From contig JAMWZC010000003.1 in assembly GCA_024304985.1 (NCBI GenBank), positions 479,624-543,623 on the forward strand: a DNA stretch of 64,000 nucleotides, given 5' to 3'. The DNA comes from Paracoccaceae bacterium (GTDB lineage: Bacteria; Pseudomonadota; Alphaproteobacteria; Rhodobacterales; Rhodobacteraceae). The notes under the pieces were generated by a model. The model was not told where the DNA came from. It saw only the letters and a program-made list of their open reading frames with translations, and ran no database searches. Positions 8,621-17,474 of this stretch are shown here, piece by piece. The translations under genes were made by a program, and so were the position numbers. The first letter of the stretch is position 1. Each line of letters begins with the position of its first letter.

Positions 8621-10396
8621 TCAGAAGCCACCCGCCACCATCAGAAGCGGCAGCAGCAGGCCGAACATCAGCATGTCGGCGCTGAAGCCCAGATCATCGT
8701 TGCCATCGTCTTCCGGCATGTCCTCGGCCCGCTGGGCGTCCAGTTCCTCTTGCCGAGCGGCGATCTCTTCCAATGAGGGGCCGCCTGTGAACCAGAAAGC
8801 CTCGTCCACAGCAGCGACCTTGGCGACGGCCGGCGGCATCATGCTGACCGCCCCCATCGCATCACCAGTATCGCCCTCGCCCAGCGCGGCCATCAGATCG
8901 GGCGAGAAATCGGCCCCGTCGAAGGTGACTTGCAGGATCTCGCGCGGGGCGAGGGTGACGGACACGAAGCCGTTGTCATAATGCGACTCCGGGTCGAGTT
9001 CGGTCAGAACCGGAGTGGCGGTGTTGCTGCCCACAAGATCCCCCGGGGCCACGCCCAGTTTCGTCATGGTGATCGAGTCAAAGCCGGTGACGAGGGAACT
9101 GATGTCCACTGTCGTTTCATGCGTTTCGTCAGGGTTGGTGGATTGCAGATAAAGCACCATCTGTTCGTTCCCTGCAAAGACATGCGCTTCGGCATTTTCC
9201 AGCGCCAGTTCGCTTTGCTGCCTGTTCGCGCCGTTCAGAACAACGGCGCGCGTGCCCGGCAGGGCCTCGGACATCATGCGGAAGAAGGCGCCGCCCACAG
9301 TCTCGTCCGGGTTGCCTTCATCCCCCATCAGATTGGAATTGCTGCCTTGCTGCACCGCCCAGACATAGGCGGCCGAGACATCGTGAAGGCCCATCGCCTC
9401 GACCAGATCCAGCATCTCGCCGGCTTGGACCAGACCGAAATCCGTCTCGGCGTCACGACCGGGCGAGCGCACGTTCCATTCGGTGATGACGGGCTTCACG
9501 TCATTGAACCCCTCGTCCCAGAACGTGTCGATCAGGCGCAATTCGAACGTATGGCTTGAGGTTTCGAATTCGCCCTTGGAATAGACATGCGCGATCACGC
9601 CATCGACGGCTGCGCGTTCTTCGGGCAGATCGAACTCGCGCACGATCAGCAGATTGGCGATCTTGGACCAGGCGACGGTGCCGTTGGAATAGATGAAGCC
9701 ATCGTCCAGCGGCAGGTCATATTCCGCGCTGAACTGATCCAGCTGGTCCTGCGCTGTCCCACTGTAGCGCCCGTCCAGCGCGGCGTAGCCATTGTCCAGA
9801 CCGACCTGCACATTGACCGTCGTCTCGGCGAAGCGGGTGTCGAAATCGGGATGGGTGGTCAACTCCTCTTTCACGATCCGGGCCATGGCGCTGGCTACGC
9901 GCCCGTATTCGACCGAGGTCATTTCGCCGCTGTCCCAGTATTCATTGCCGATCTCGAACCCCGCGATCCGGGGCGCGCCGTAGAAGCCGTCCAGCGTGTC
10001 GCGCAGGAAATCGCGCAGCGTGTCTTCGTCAATGGCGGCGAAACGGTCGCCATTGGCATCCGCTTGCTGGCTGAGCTGTGTGCGGGTCGGCAGCACGATC
10101 ATGACCGAACGGTCAGTGTCGGCGGCAAAAGCCATGAATTCGGAATAGGGCAGCAGCGGCTGATCGGCCCCGGTGATGTAATGCTCGGCCATCAGACGGT
10201 CAGGATCGGCAAGGTCGAAATAGCGTTCTGTCAATGATCCGCCCGGATAGCGGATGGTGCCGACGCCAAGATGATCGACGGCTTCGTCAAAGGTGCCGTC
10301 CTCACCCAGCTTGTCGCGGGTGGCGAGGATATTGGCTCCGAAGTGATCGGCGGAATAGGTTTGCTCATAGGCAGTCTTGATGGCAAGGCGGGTCAT
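8621..10396 (-). CDS. Glycoside-hydrolase-like (clan GH-A) protein with hydrophobic C-terminal segment
   Basis: A 591-residue protein starting at 10396 (GAGG seven bases upstream). Its TIM-barrel part shows an acid/base-type motif EIGNEYW and a nucleophile-type motif VITEWNVRS, as in GH-A enzymes acting on arabinosides, xylosides or glucans. A beta-rich region follows (about 390-500), then an acidic stretch (residues about 560-572, rich in Asp and Glu) and a final hydrophobic segment MLMFGLLLPLLMVAGGF. There is no N-terminal signal peptide. Related alphaproteobacterial proteins carry RTX repeats for type I secretion, but none are seen here. Substrate unknown; the C-terminal tail may be a membrane anchor or sorting signal (inference). 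Confidence 0.65.
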   Translation of the reverse strand: MTRLAIKTAYEQTYSADHFGANILATRDKLGEDGTFDEAVDHLGVGTIRYPGGSLTERYFDLADPDRLMAEHYITGADQPLLPYSEFMAFAADTDRSVMIVLPTRTQLSQQADANGDRFAAIDEDTLRDFLRDTLDGFYGAPRIAGFEIGNEYWDSGEMTSVEYGRVASAMARIVKEELTTHPDFDTRFAETTVNVQVGLDNGYAALDGRYSGTAQDQLDQFSAEYDLPLDDGFIYSNGTVAWSKIANLLIVREFDLPEERAAVDGVIAHVYSKGEFETSSHTFELRLIDTFWDEGFNDVKPVITEWNVRSPGRDAETDFGLVQAGEMLDLVEAMGLHDVSAAYVWAVQQGSNSNLMGDEGNPDETVGGAFFRMMSEALPGTRAVVLNGANRQQSELALENAEAHVFAGNEQMVLYLQSTNPDETHETTVDISSLVTGFDSITMTKLGVAPGDLVGSNTATPVLTELDPESHYDNGFVSVTLAPREILQVTFDGADFSPDLMAALGEGDTGDAMGAVSMMPPAVAKVAAVDEAFWFTGGPSLEEIAARQEELDAQRAEDMPEDDGNDDLGFSADMLMFGLLLPLLMVAGGF

Positions 10397-10614
10397 GGTC
10401 GGGCCTCGGGCGTGGCGGATTACACGTCCGAGGCTTTGCAGATTATGTGCCTTAACCAATTTTCACGACGGCACGTTGGTATTGCGCGCCTTGCCATGCG
10501 GCAGGGTGGCCCGACTTTCGGATGGGTCCTGTCGCCACATGGTCGTGACGGCGCGGCAGATGGGATCACGGCGCGCCGGATGGCACGGGAAACCGCGCGC
10601 GGTCGGGGCTGTGG

Positions 10615-11601
10615 TCAGCTGCGGATCCGGGCTGCCCTGATGCGGCTGGGTGCGGTGCCGAACCGGCGGCGGAAGGCGCGGGAAAAGCCGGTGGGATCGA
10701 CAAAGCCACAGCGCAGCGCCACTTCACGCAGGCTGTGGCGGGTGTCGGTGATCATGCGCCGCGCGGTTTGCAGGCGCAGGTCCAGATAGGCGGCAGCAGG
10801 CCCCTGCCCCAGCGTGTCGCGGAACAACTGCTCCATGCGGCGCAGGCCCAGACCTTGGGCGCGGGCGATGGCCTCAAGCGGCAGGGGATCTTCCAGATGG
10901 GCGTTCATCATGGCAAGGGCGGCGGCAAGGCGCGGGTCATCGGCCATGGGCAACATGCCGGGCCGTTGCGGGCGGGTGCCATCGGTCTGCGCCTCGTATT
11001 GGAACGATGCGGCCACCTGCCCCGCAACAGCCGCGCCGCAGCGCGCACCGATCAGGTGCAGCATCAGATCGGCGGCCGGAGCCGCCCCGCCGGCGGTGAA
11101 ACGGTTGCGCGACAGAACGAAACGGTCCGGCACCACATCGACGCGGGGATGGGCAGTGGCGAAATCCTCAAGATCCTCCCAATGGACGGTGGCGCGGTGC
11201 CCGTCCAGCAATCCGGCGCGGGCCAGCACCCAAGGCCCCGCATCGACCGCCCCGATGGCGCGAAAGCGCGGAGCCATCCGGCGCAGCCCGGCGATCAGGG
11301 GGCGGGTCGCGATCTCGGACTGGTTGTAGCCTGCAACGACGATCAGCACATCGGCGCCTTCTGCTGCGGCAAGCGCGCCCAGTGCGGGCAGTTCGATCCC
11401 GCAGGTCAGGGATACCGCTGCCCCGTCGGGAGACACCACACGCCAGCGAAACCCCTCGCGCCCCAGATGGCGGTTGGCGTTGCGCAGCGGGTCCAGCACT
11501 GACGCAACCTCAAGGATCGAGGCGCGAGGCAGGACCAGCACCGCGATTTCGAGCGGGTCGTCAGAGGCCGTGAAGATCGTTTCTGTAAATGCCATTTCCA
11601 T
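10615..11601 (-). CDS. GlxA-family AraC-type transcriptional regulator, CdhR-like
   Basis: About 328 residues: an N-terminal DJ-1/PfpI-like domain (IAVLVLPRASILEVASVLD; VLIVVAGYN) and a C-terminal AraC double helix-turn-helix (LEAIARAQGLGLRRMEQLF; LREVALRCGFVDPTGFSRAF). GbdR/CdhR/ArgR regulators share this build. It is divergent from, and 65 bases away from, a carnitine catabolic operon, so I infer that it activates those genes in response to carnitine or dehydrocarnitine. ATGs at 11601 and 11595 are both possible starts; neither has a strong binding site. Confidence 0.8.
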   Translation of the reverse strand: MEMAFTETIFTASDDPLEIAVLVLPRASILEVASVLDPLRNANRHLGREGFRWRVVSPDGAAVSLTCGIELPALGALAAAEGADVLIVVAGYNQSEIATRPLIAGLRRMAPRFRAIGAVDAGPWVLARAGLLDGHRATVHWEDLEDFATAHPRVDVVPDRFVLSRNRFTAGGAAPAADLMLHLIGARCGAAVAGQVAASFQYEAQTDGTRPQRPGMLPMADDPRLAAALAMMNAHLEDPLPLEAIARAQGLGLRRMEQLFRDTLGQGPAAAYLDLRLQTARRMITDTRHSLREVALRCGFVDPTGFSRAFRRRFGTAPSRIRAARIRS

Positions 11602-11666
11602 TTCGTAAATCGCCAAGAGTGGCCATGCAAGCCTGATAGCCTGATCCCGACCAAGGGAGGGTTTCC
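11602..11666. promoter_or_regulatory. Divergent promoter region of the carnitine cluster
   Basis: A 65-base gap between the divergent regulator and the first catabolic gene must hold both promoters. It contains a short dyad, GCCA-AGAG-TGGC (11612-11623), and a GGGAGG ribosome site for the plus-strand gene. The dyad is a weak operator candidate. Confidence 0.35.
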
Positions 11667-12575
11667 ATGCCATTGACCATGAACCGAGAGGTTTTCATCA
11701 CCTGCGCCGTGACCGGATCGGGCGGCACACAGGACATGTCGCCCCATGTGCCTCGCTCGCCCGAGGCCATCGCCGCCTCTGCCATCGACGCGGCCAAGGC
11801 GGGTGCTGCGGTGGTGCATTGCCATGTGCGCGACCCTGAAACCGGCGCGCCCGCGCGTGATCCCGCGCTTTACCGCGAGGTGACCGAGCGGATCCGCGAT
11901 GCGCAGGTCGATGTGGTGCTGAACCTGACGGCGGGCATGGGCGGCGACCTGATGTTCGACGGGACCGAGGCCATGAACCGCATGTCGCAGCGCTCTGACA
12001 TGGCGGGGGCCACGGAACGTGTGCAGCACGTCGCGGAATGCCGCCCCGAAATCTGCACGCTGGATTGCGGCACGATGAATTTCGCCGAGGCCGACTATGT
12101 CATGGTCAACACGCCCGGCATGCTGCGCGACATGGCGCGGCGCATGACCGACGCAGGTGTGCGGATCGAGATCGAAGCCTTTGACACCGGCCATCTGTGG
12201 TTCGCCAAGAAGCTGGTCGAGGAGGGCGTGATCCCCGCTCCGGTTCTGGTGCAGCTGTGCATGGGCGTGCCATGGGGCGCGCCGGATGATCTGAACACCT
12301 TCATTGCGATGGTGAACAATGTGCCGAAGGATTGGCACTGGTCAGCCTTTTCCATCGGGCGCAACGAGATGCCTTATGTCGCGGCCTCGGTCCTTGCGGG
12401 GGGCAATGTGCGCGTGGGGCTGGAAGACAATCTCTATCTCGAAAAGGGCGTGCTGGCCACCAATGCGCAGCTGGTAGAACGCGCCGTCAGCATCATCGAG
12501 AATATGGGCGCGCGGGTGATCGGACCCGATGCCGTGCGGCAACGCCTGCAACTGGACAAGAGGGCGCCGCTATGA
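11667..12575 (+). CDS. Beta-keto acid cleavage enzyme (BKACE, DUF849), probable dehydrocarnitine cleavage enzyme
   Basis: A 302-residue BKACE enzyme that condenses a beta-keto acid with acetyl-CoA, giving a CoA thioester and acetoacetate. Seen: the zinc-site motif VVHCHVRDPETG near residues 49-60, NLTAGMGGD, and EDNLYLEKGV near the end. With a carnitine dehydrogenase-thioesterase fusion immediately downstream (ATGA overlap), the likely substrate is 3-dehydrocarnitine, giving betainyl-CoA. The start has GGAGG seven bases upstream. Family membership is firm; substrate is inferred from context and from the published role of BKACE members in carnitine degradation. Confidence 0.88.
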   Translation: MPLTMNREVFITCAVTGSGGTQDMSPHVPRSPEAIAASAIDAAKAGAAVVHCHVRDPETGAPARDPALYREVTERIRDAQVDVVLNLTAGMGGDLMFDGTEAMNRMSQRSDMAGATERVQHVAECRPEICTLDCGTMNFAEADYVMVNTPGMLRDMARRMTDAGVRIEIEAFDTGHLWFAKKLVEEGVIPAPVLVQLCMGVPWGAPDDLNTFIAMVNNVPKDWHWSAFSIGRNEMPYVAASVLAGGNVRVGLEDNLYLEKGVLATNAQLVERAVSIIENMGARVIGPDAVRQRLQLDKRAPL

Positions 12576-14023
12576 AGGCCGCGATCATCGGGGGCGGCGT
12601 CATCGGCGGCGGCTGGGCCGCGCGCTTCCTGCTCAATGGCTGGGATGTGGCGGTGTTCGACCCCGACCCCGAGGCGCCGCGCAAGATCGAGGCGTTCATG
12701 GCCAATGCCCGCGCCTCCCTCCCGGCGCTGTCGGATGTGCCGATGCCTGCACCGGGGCGCCTGACATATCCCGCGACGATCGCCGAGGCGGTGACGGGGG
12801 CGGATTACATTCAGGAATCCGTGTCCGAGCAATTGGCCCTGAAACATCGGGTCTATGCCGAGATTCAATCGCATGCGCCAGACGCGCCGCTGGGATCGTC
12901 GACATCGGGGTTCAAGCCTTCGCAATTGCAGGAAGGCGCAATCAACCCAGCGACGATTTTTGTCGCCCATCCGTTCAACCCGGTCTACCTGCTGCCTTTG
13001 GCCGAGGTGGTGCCCAGCGCCGCCTCGGACCCTGCACTGATCGAACGGGGCAAGGATACGTTGCGCGCCATCGGCATGTTCCCCCTGCATATCCGCAAGG
13101 AGATCGAGGCCCATATCGCCGACCGTTTCCTTGAGGCGGTGTGGCGCGAGGCGCTGTGGCTGGTCAAGGACGGGATCGCCACCACCGAGGAAATCGACGA
13201 GGCGATCCGCATGGGCTTTGGCCTGCGCTGGGGGCAGATGGGCCTGTTCGAGACCTATCGCATCGCGGGTGGCGAGGCGGGGATGAAGCACTTCATGGCG
13301 CAGTTCGGCCCCTGTCTGGCCTGGCCCTGGACCAAGCTGACGGATGTGCCCGAGTTCAACGACGAATTGGTCGATCTGATCGCCGGGCAATCGGATGCGC
13401 AATCGGGGCACCATTCGATCCGCGACTTGGAGCGTATCCGGGATTCCAACCTCGTGGGCTTTCTGCGGACGTTGAAGGAACGCGACTGGGGCGCGGGGCG
13501 GGTGCTGAACGCCCATGATGCCGCGCGGCGCGAGGCTGCTGTTGCCGCCACTCCGACAGGTGCGCCGCTGGTGCTGGCGCAGTTGCAGGTTCTGCCGGGA
13601 TGGATCGACTATAACGGCCACATGACCGAAAGCCGTTATCTTTTCGCGGGGTCCGAGACGTCGGACGCCTTCCTGCGGCTGATCGGGGCGGGGATGGAGT
13701 ATGTGGCCGGTGGGCACAGCTATTACACCGCCGAGACGCATATCCTGCATCTGGGAGAGGCCAAGCTGGGCGACCGTCTGACCGGATCGTTGCAGGTCCT
13801 GGCGGCGGATCAGAAGCGGCTGCACGTGTTCATCCGTATCGAAAAGGACGGGGTTGCGGTGGCGACGCTGGAGCAGATGCTGCTGCATGTGGACATGACG
13901 GCTGGGCGTGCCTGTCCTGCTGCACCCGGCGTGCTGGACAGCCTGTTCCGCATCCGCGATGCCCATGCCGCGCTGCCCCGCCCGGACAGCGTGGGCCGCC
14001 ATGTCGGGCAAGGGAAAGGCTGA
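12572..14023 (+). CDS. L-carnitine dehydrogenase fused to betainyl-CoA thioesterase
   Basis: A 483-residue two-domain enzyme. Residues 1-320 are a 3-hydroxyacyl-CoA-dehydrogenase-like carnitine dehydrogenase: Rossmann motif GGGVIGGGWAARF, QESVSEQ and the active-site HPFNPVYLLPLAEVV. Residues about 330-460 form a hot-dog thioesterase, starting LPGWIDYNGHMTESRY, the 4HBT signature. The first domain oxidises carnitine to 3-dehydrocarnitine with NAD; the second would release glycine betaine from betainyl-CoA, flanking the cleavage step encoded upstream. The ATG overlaps the previous stop (ATGA), which decides the start although the frame is open further upstream. Such fusions are known in this pathway. 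Confidence 0.9.
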   Translation: MKAAIIGGGVIGGGWAARFLLNGWDVAVFDPDPEAPRKIEAFMANARASLPALSDVPMPAPGRLTYPATIAEAVTGADYIQESVSEQLALKHRVYAEIQSHAPDAPLGSSTSGFKPSQLQEGAINPATIFVAHPFNPVYLLPLAEVVPSAASDPALIERGKDTLRAIGMFPLHIRKEIEAHIADRFLEAVWREALWLVKDGIATTEEIDEAIRMGFGLRWGQMGLFETYRIAGGEAGMKHFMAQFGPCLAWPWTKLTDVPEFNDELVDLIAGQSDAQSGHHSIRDLERIRDSNLVGFLRTLKERDWGAGRVLNAHDAARREAAVAATPTGAPLVLAQLQVLPGWIDYNGHMTESRYLFAGSETSDAFLRLIGAGMEYVAGGHSYYTAETHILHLGEAKLGDRLTGSLQVLAADQKRLHVFIRIEKDGVAVATLEQMLLHVDMTAGRACPAAPGVLDSLFRIRDAHAALPRPDSVGRHVGQGKG

Positions 14024-15183
14024 TGCATTTCGCCCTGACCGATGAGCAGCGCATGATCGTGGATACCACCCGCGCCTTCGTGGAAGCCGAGCTTTATCCG
14101 CACGAGGCGCTGGTGGAGCGCACAGGCCATCTGCCGATGGAGCTGATCCGCGAGGTGCAGGCCAAGGCGATGGCGGCGGGCCTTTATGCCGCCAACATGC
14201 CCGAGGACGTAGGCGGCGCCGGCCTCGATCCGCTGTCATGGCTGCTTTATGAGCGGGAATTGGGCCGCGCCAACTATGCGCTGCACTGGACCTGCGTGGC
14301 GCGACCCTCGAACATCCTGCTGGCGGGCACGGAGGCGCAGCGGCAAAAATATCTGATGCCCTGTATCCGGGGCGAGACATGGGATTGTCTGGCCATGACC
14401 GAGCCGGGGGCCGGATCGGACCTGCGCGGGATGCAGGCCACGGCGCGGCAGGACGGCGGAGATTGGGTGCTGAACGGCACAAAGCATTTCATCAGCCATG
14501 CCGATATCGCGGGCTTCACCATCGCCTTTATGGCGACCGGTGAAGAAGACACGCCGCGCGGCCGGAAGAAGAAGATTACCGCCTTCTTCGTGGACAAGGG
14601 CACCAGAGGCTTCACCGTCCGCGACGGCTATCGCAACGTGAGCCATCGGGGCTACAGCAATGCCGTGCTGGACTTCGACGATTGCCGCGTGCCCGCTGAA
14701 AACGTTCTGGGCGAGGTCCACAAGGGGTTCGAGGTCGCCAATGACTGGCTGGGCGCCACCCGCCTGCAAGTCGCCGCCACCTGTCTGGGCCGCGCCGACC
14801 GCGCGCTGGGGCATGCGATCCGCTACGCCGCCGACCGCCGCCAGTTCGGGCAGGCCATCGGCAAGTTTCAGGGCGTCAGCTTCAAACTGGCCGATATGGC
14901 GATGGAGTTGAAGGCAGCGGAACTCCTGACATGGGAGGCGGGCTGGAAATTCGATCAAGGCAGCGTCACCGATGGAGACATGGCCATGGCCAAGCTCAAG
15001 GCGACCGAGGTGCTGGCCATGGTCGCGGATGAGGCCATCCAGATCCATGGCGGCATGGGGCTGATGGATGAATTGCCGCTGGAACGCATCTGGCGCGACG
15101 CGCGGGTCGAGCGGATCTGGGAAGGCACATCCGAGATCCAGCGCCACATTATCAGCCGCGAACTGCTGCGCCCCCACGAATGA
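14023..15183 (+). CDS. Acyl-CoA dehydrogenase, possibly gamma-butyrobetainyl-CoA dehydrogenase
   Basis: A 386-residue FAD enzyme of normal length. Motifs: CLAMTEPGAGSDLRGM, the middle-domain VLNGTKHFISHADIAGF, RRQFGQAIGKFQGVSFKLADM, and the C-terminal QIHGGMGLMDELPLERIWRDARVERIWEG, in which the Glu of the final segment is the usual catalytic-base region. It starts with a TGATG overlap on the carnitine dehydrogenase fusion. In this cluster, beside an acyl-CoA synthetase and an enoyl-CoA hydratase, it could oxidise gamma-butyrobetainyl-CoA to crotonobetainyl-CoA. The enzyme class is certain, the substrate inferred. Confidence 0.88.
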   Translation: MHFALTDEQRMIVDTTRAFVEAELYPHEALVERTGHLPMELIREVQAKAMAAGLYAANMPEDVGGAGLDPLSWLLYERELGRANYALHWTCVARPSNILLAGTEAQRQKYLMPCIRGETWDCLAMTEPGAGSDLRGMQATARQDGGDWVLNGTKHFISHADIAGFTIAFMATGEEDTPRGRKKKITAFFVDKGTRGFTVRDGYRNVSHRGYSNAVLDFDDCRVPAENVLGEVHKGFEVANDWLGATRLQVAATCLGRADRALGHAIRYAADRRQFGQAIGKFQGVSFKLADMAMELKAAELLTWEAGWKFDQGSVTDGDMAMAKLKATEVLAMVADEAIQIHGGMGLMDELPLERIWRDARVERIWEGTSEIQRHIISRELLRPHE

Positions 15184-15209
15184 AGCAGGGGGGGCTGTCT
15201 GCCCCCCAC

Positions 15210-15226
15210 GTTCAGCTTTGCTGAAC
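15210..15226 (+). terminator. Stem-loop after the acyl-CoA dehydrogenase gene
   Basis: Perfect 7-bp arms GTTCAGC and GCTGAAC around TTT. A second G/C stem (about 15188-15207) lies just before it. No T-run follows, so this may be a terminator or an RNA-stabilising hairpin. Confidence 0.45.
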
Positions 15227-15234
15227 GCCCCCCC

Positions 15235-15413
15235 GAGGATATTTCAGGACGGAAAATGTGCAAATCCCGGTGTGATCTTCAGCAAGTGTTTACCAAGCAC
15301 CGCCATATTGGGCCCACGGTACAGGCGGGGACGCCGATGACCGTGACGGGAAATGGCACCTCGTTGGCCGATGGTCAGCGGGGTGTTTCCATTTTTCGTC
15401 CTCAAATATCCCG
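15235..15413. repeat. Pair of inverted 24-base repeats in the intergenic region
   Basis: Copy A at 15235-15258 begins GAGGATATTT; copy B at 15390-15413 is its reverse complement with 20 of 24 matching positions. They face each other across about 130 bases, each with a strong hairpin on the outer side (15210-15226 and 15422-15446). This looks like a pair of REP-type palindromic units rather than chance. The intervening sequence holds no convincing gene. Confidence 0.5.
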
Positions 15414-15421
15414 GGTGGGGT

Positions 15422-15446
15422 CCGGGGAGGGTAGCGCCCTCCCCGG
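15422..15446 (+). terminator. Perfect 10-bp stem-loop before the acyl-CoA synthetase gene
   Basis: Arms CCGGGGAGGG (15422-15431) and CCCTCCCCGG (15437-15446), loop TAGCG. It lies only 28 bases before the synthetase ATG, in the 5-prime leader, so it may affect translation or end transcription coming from upstream. Confidence 0.45.
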
Positions 15447-15473
15447 CCTGTCGGACTGCGCCGGGTTCTGGAC

Positions 15474-17474
15474 ATGACGGCCCTCGCTCGCCTGTTGCGC
15501 CCCCGTTCCATCGCCGTGCTGGGCGCGGGATGGGCGGCCAATGTGATCGACCAATGCCGCAGGATGGGGTTTGAGGGACCGGTCTGGCCCGTGCATCTCA
15601 CGCGGGACAGCATCGCGGGCGTGCCATGCCATCGCAGCCTTGCCGAGCTTCCCGCAGCCCCGGATGCCACCTTCATTGGTGTGAACCGCCATGCCACATT
15701 GGCTGTGGTGGCGGAACTGGCCGCGATGGGCGCGGGAGGCGCCATCTGTTTCGCCGCAGGCTGGCGCGAAGCGGGTGAGGCGGATCTGCAGGATCAGCTT
15801 GTTTCCATTTCAGGAACAATGCCGATTCTGGGGCCGAATTGTTATGGCCTGATCAATTATCTTGACGGCGCCTTGCTCTGGCCCGACCAGCATGGCGGAC
15901 GGCGGGTAGACCGTGGTGTCGCGCTGTTGAGCCAATCCTCGAATATCGTGATCAACCTGACCATGCAGGCGCGGGGCCTGCCCGTGGCCTATGTCGCCTG
16001 TCTGGGCAATGCCGCCAAGGTGGGCTTGGCTGAACTGGCGGGCGCGCTGCTGGACGATCCGCGCGTCACGGCGCTGGGTCTTTACATCGAAGGTTTGGGC
16101 GATGCGGCGGCAGTCGCCGCGTTGGCGCAGGCCGCACGGGCGGCCGGCAAGGGGATCGTTGCGATCAAGTCGGGCAAGACCGCCGCGGCGCGCGAGGCGG
16201 CGGCTTCACATACCGCGTCACTGGCCGGGGGCGGTGCTGCGTCATCCGCCTATCTGCACCAGATCGGCGTGGCCGAGGTGAACACGCCCGCCGAACTGAT
16301 CGAGACCCTGAAGATCCTGCATGTCCGTGGGCCCGGACTGGGGCGGCGGCTGTGTTCGCTGTCCTGTTCGGGCGGCGAGGCGGGATTGGTGGCCGATATG
16401 GCTGCCCCCTACGGGTTGGACTTCCCAACCCCATCCACGGCGCAGCGGGAGCGGTTGTCGGGTATCCTCGGCCCCCTCGTCACCATCGCCAACCCTTTGG
16501 ACTACCACACCTTCATCTGGGGCGACGGTCCACGCACAACGGATGTCTTCACCACCATGCTGGAGGGATACGATGCGGGCATCTTCATCATCGACCCGCC
16601 GCGCCCGGATCGGTGCGATCCGTCGAGTTTCGAGCCTGCGCTGGAGGCGATCGTCGCAGCGGGGCGCGCCACGGGCAAGCCGGCCTTCCCGGTTGCCTCC
16701 CTGCCCGAGAATTTTGACGAGGCGCGGGCGATTGCCTTGATGGATCAGGGCATTGCGCCCTTGATGGGGTTGGAGACGGCGCTGGCCGCGATCCGGGCGG
16801 CGCAGGGAACGGGTGGCCGCGCGGGGTGGCGACCGTGGCCGGTGGCGCCGCGTGACGCGCCGTTGACCCTGATGCCGGAGCCGGAGGCCAAGGCGCTGTT
16901 GGCGGCGCAGGGTATTCCTGTGCCCCGCGGGGTGAGCGCGCCGGATCTGTCTGCGGTGCTGCCACTGGCGCAAAACCTGTCCCCGCCACTGGTGCTGAAA
17001 GGGATCGGCTTTGCCCACAAGACCGAGGCGGGGGCGGTGCGGCTGCACCTGTCCACGCTGGAAGGTCAGGCTGATATGCCCGGTGCCACAGGCTATCTGG
17101 CCGAGGAGATGGTGACTGGCGCGCTGGCCGAATTGCTGATCGGGGCGCGGCGCGATCCGGTCTATGGCGCGACGCTGACGATCGGGTTTGGCGGCGTGAC
17201 GGCGGAACTGCTGGACGATACCGCCACGCTGGTCCTGCCGGTCACGGGGGATGAGATCCGCGTGGCCTTGCGGTCCTTGCGCCTGTGGCCGCTGCTGGAT
17301 GGCTATCGCGGGCGGGCACGGGCGAATGTGGCGGCCGTGGTCGAGGTCGCCTTGGCCTTGCAGGCGATGCTGGCGGCTGACAGGCTGCTGGCAGAGATAG
17401 AGATCAACCCCCTGATGGTGACGACCGACGGGGCCATCGCGGTGGATGCCGTGATCTGGAGGGAAGAAACATGA
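15474..17474 (+). CDS. Acyl-CoA synthetase, ADP-forming (acetate-CoA ligase superfamily)
   Basis: A 666-residue fused alpha-beta NDP-forming acyl-CoA ligase. The N-terminal CoA-binding domain begins LLRPRSIAVLGAGW; succinyl-CoA-ligase-like domains follow (PILGPNCYGLINY; the phospho-His region SGKTAAAREAAASHTASLAGG; LSCSGGEAGLVADMA); an ATP-grasp part closes the protein (PPLVLKGIGFAHKTEAGAV; EIEINPLMV). It would activate an acid to its CoA thioester with ATP. The ATGA overlap with the enoyl-CoA hydratase and its place in the carnitine cluster suggest a betaine-type acid such as gamma-butyrobetaine, carnitine or crotonobetaine as substrate (inference). Confidence 0.85.
   Translation: MTALARLLRPRSIAVLGAGWAANVIDQCRRMGFEGPVWPVHLTRDSIAGVPCHRSLAELPAAPDATFIGVNRHATLAVVAELAAMGAGGAICFAAGWREAGEADLQDQLVSISGTMPILGPNCYGLINYLDGALLWPDQHGGRRVDRGVALLSQSSNIVINLTMQARGLPVAYVACLGNAAKVGLAELAGALLDDPRVTALGLYIEGLGDAAAVAALAQAARAAGKGIVAIKSGKTAAAREAAASHTASLAGGGAASSAYLHQIGVAEVNTPAELIETLKILHVRGPGLGRRLCSLSCSGGEAGLVADMAAPYGLDFPTPSTAQRERLSGILGPLVTIANPLDYHTFIWGDGPRTTDVFTTMLEGYDAGIFIIDPPRPDRCDPSSFEPALEAIVAAGRATGKPAFPVASLPENFDEARAIALMDQGIAPLMGLETALAAIRAAQGTGGRAGWRPWPVAPRDAPLTLMPEPEAKALLAAQGIPVPRGVSAPDLSAVLPLAQNLSPPLVLKGIGFAHKTEAGAVRLHLSTLEGQADMPGATGYLAEEMVTGALAELLIGARRDPVYGATLTIGFGGVTAELLDDTATLVLPVTGDEIRVALRSLRLWPLLDGYRGRARANVAAVVEVALALQAMLAADRLLAEIEINPLMVTTDGAIAVDAVIWREET

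Noticed and set aside
12434..14482. Long minus-strand frame over the carnitine genes
   Set aside because: Antisense shadow; the plus-strand genes carry all motifs and overlapping start/stop signals.
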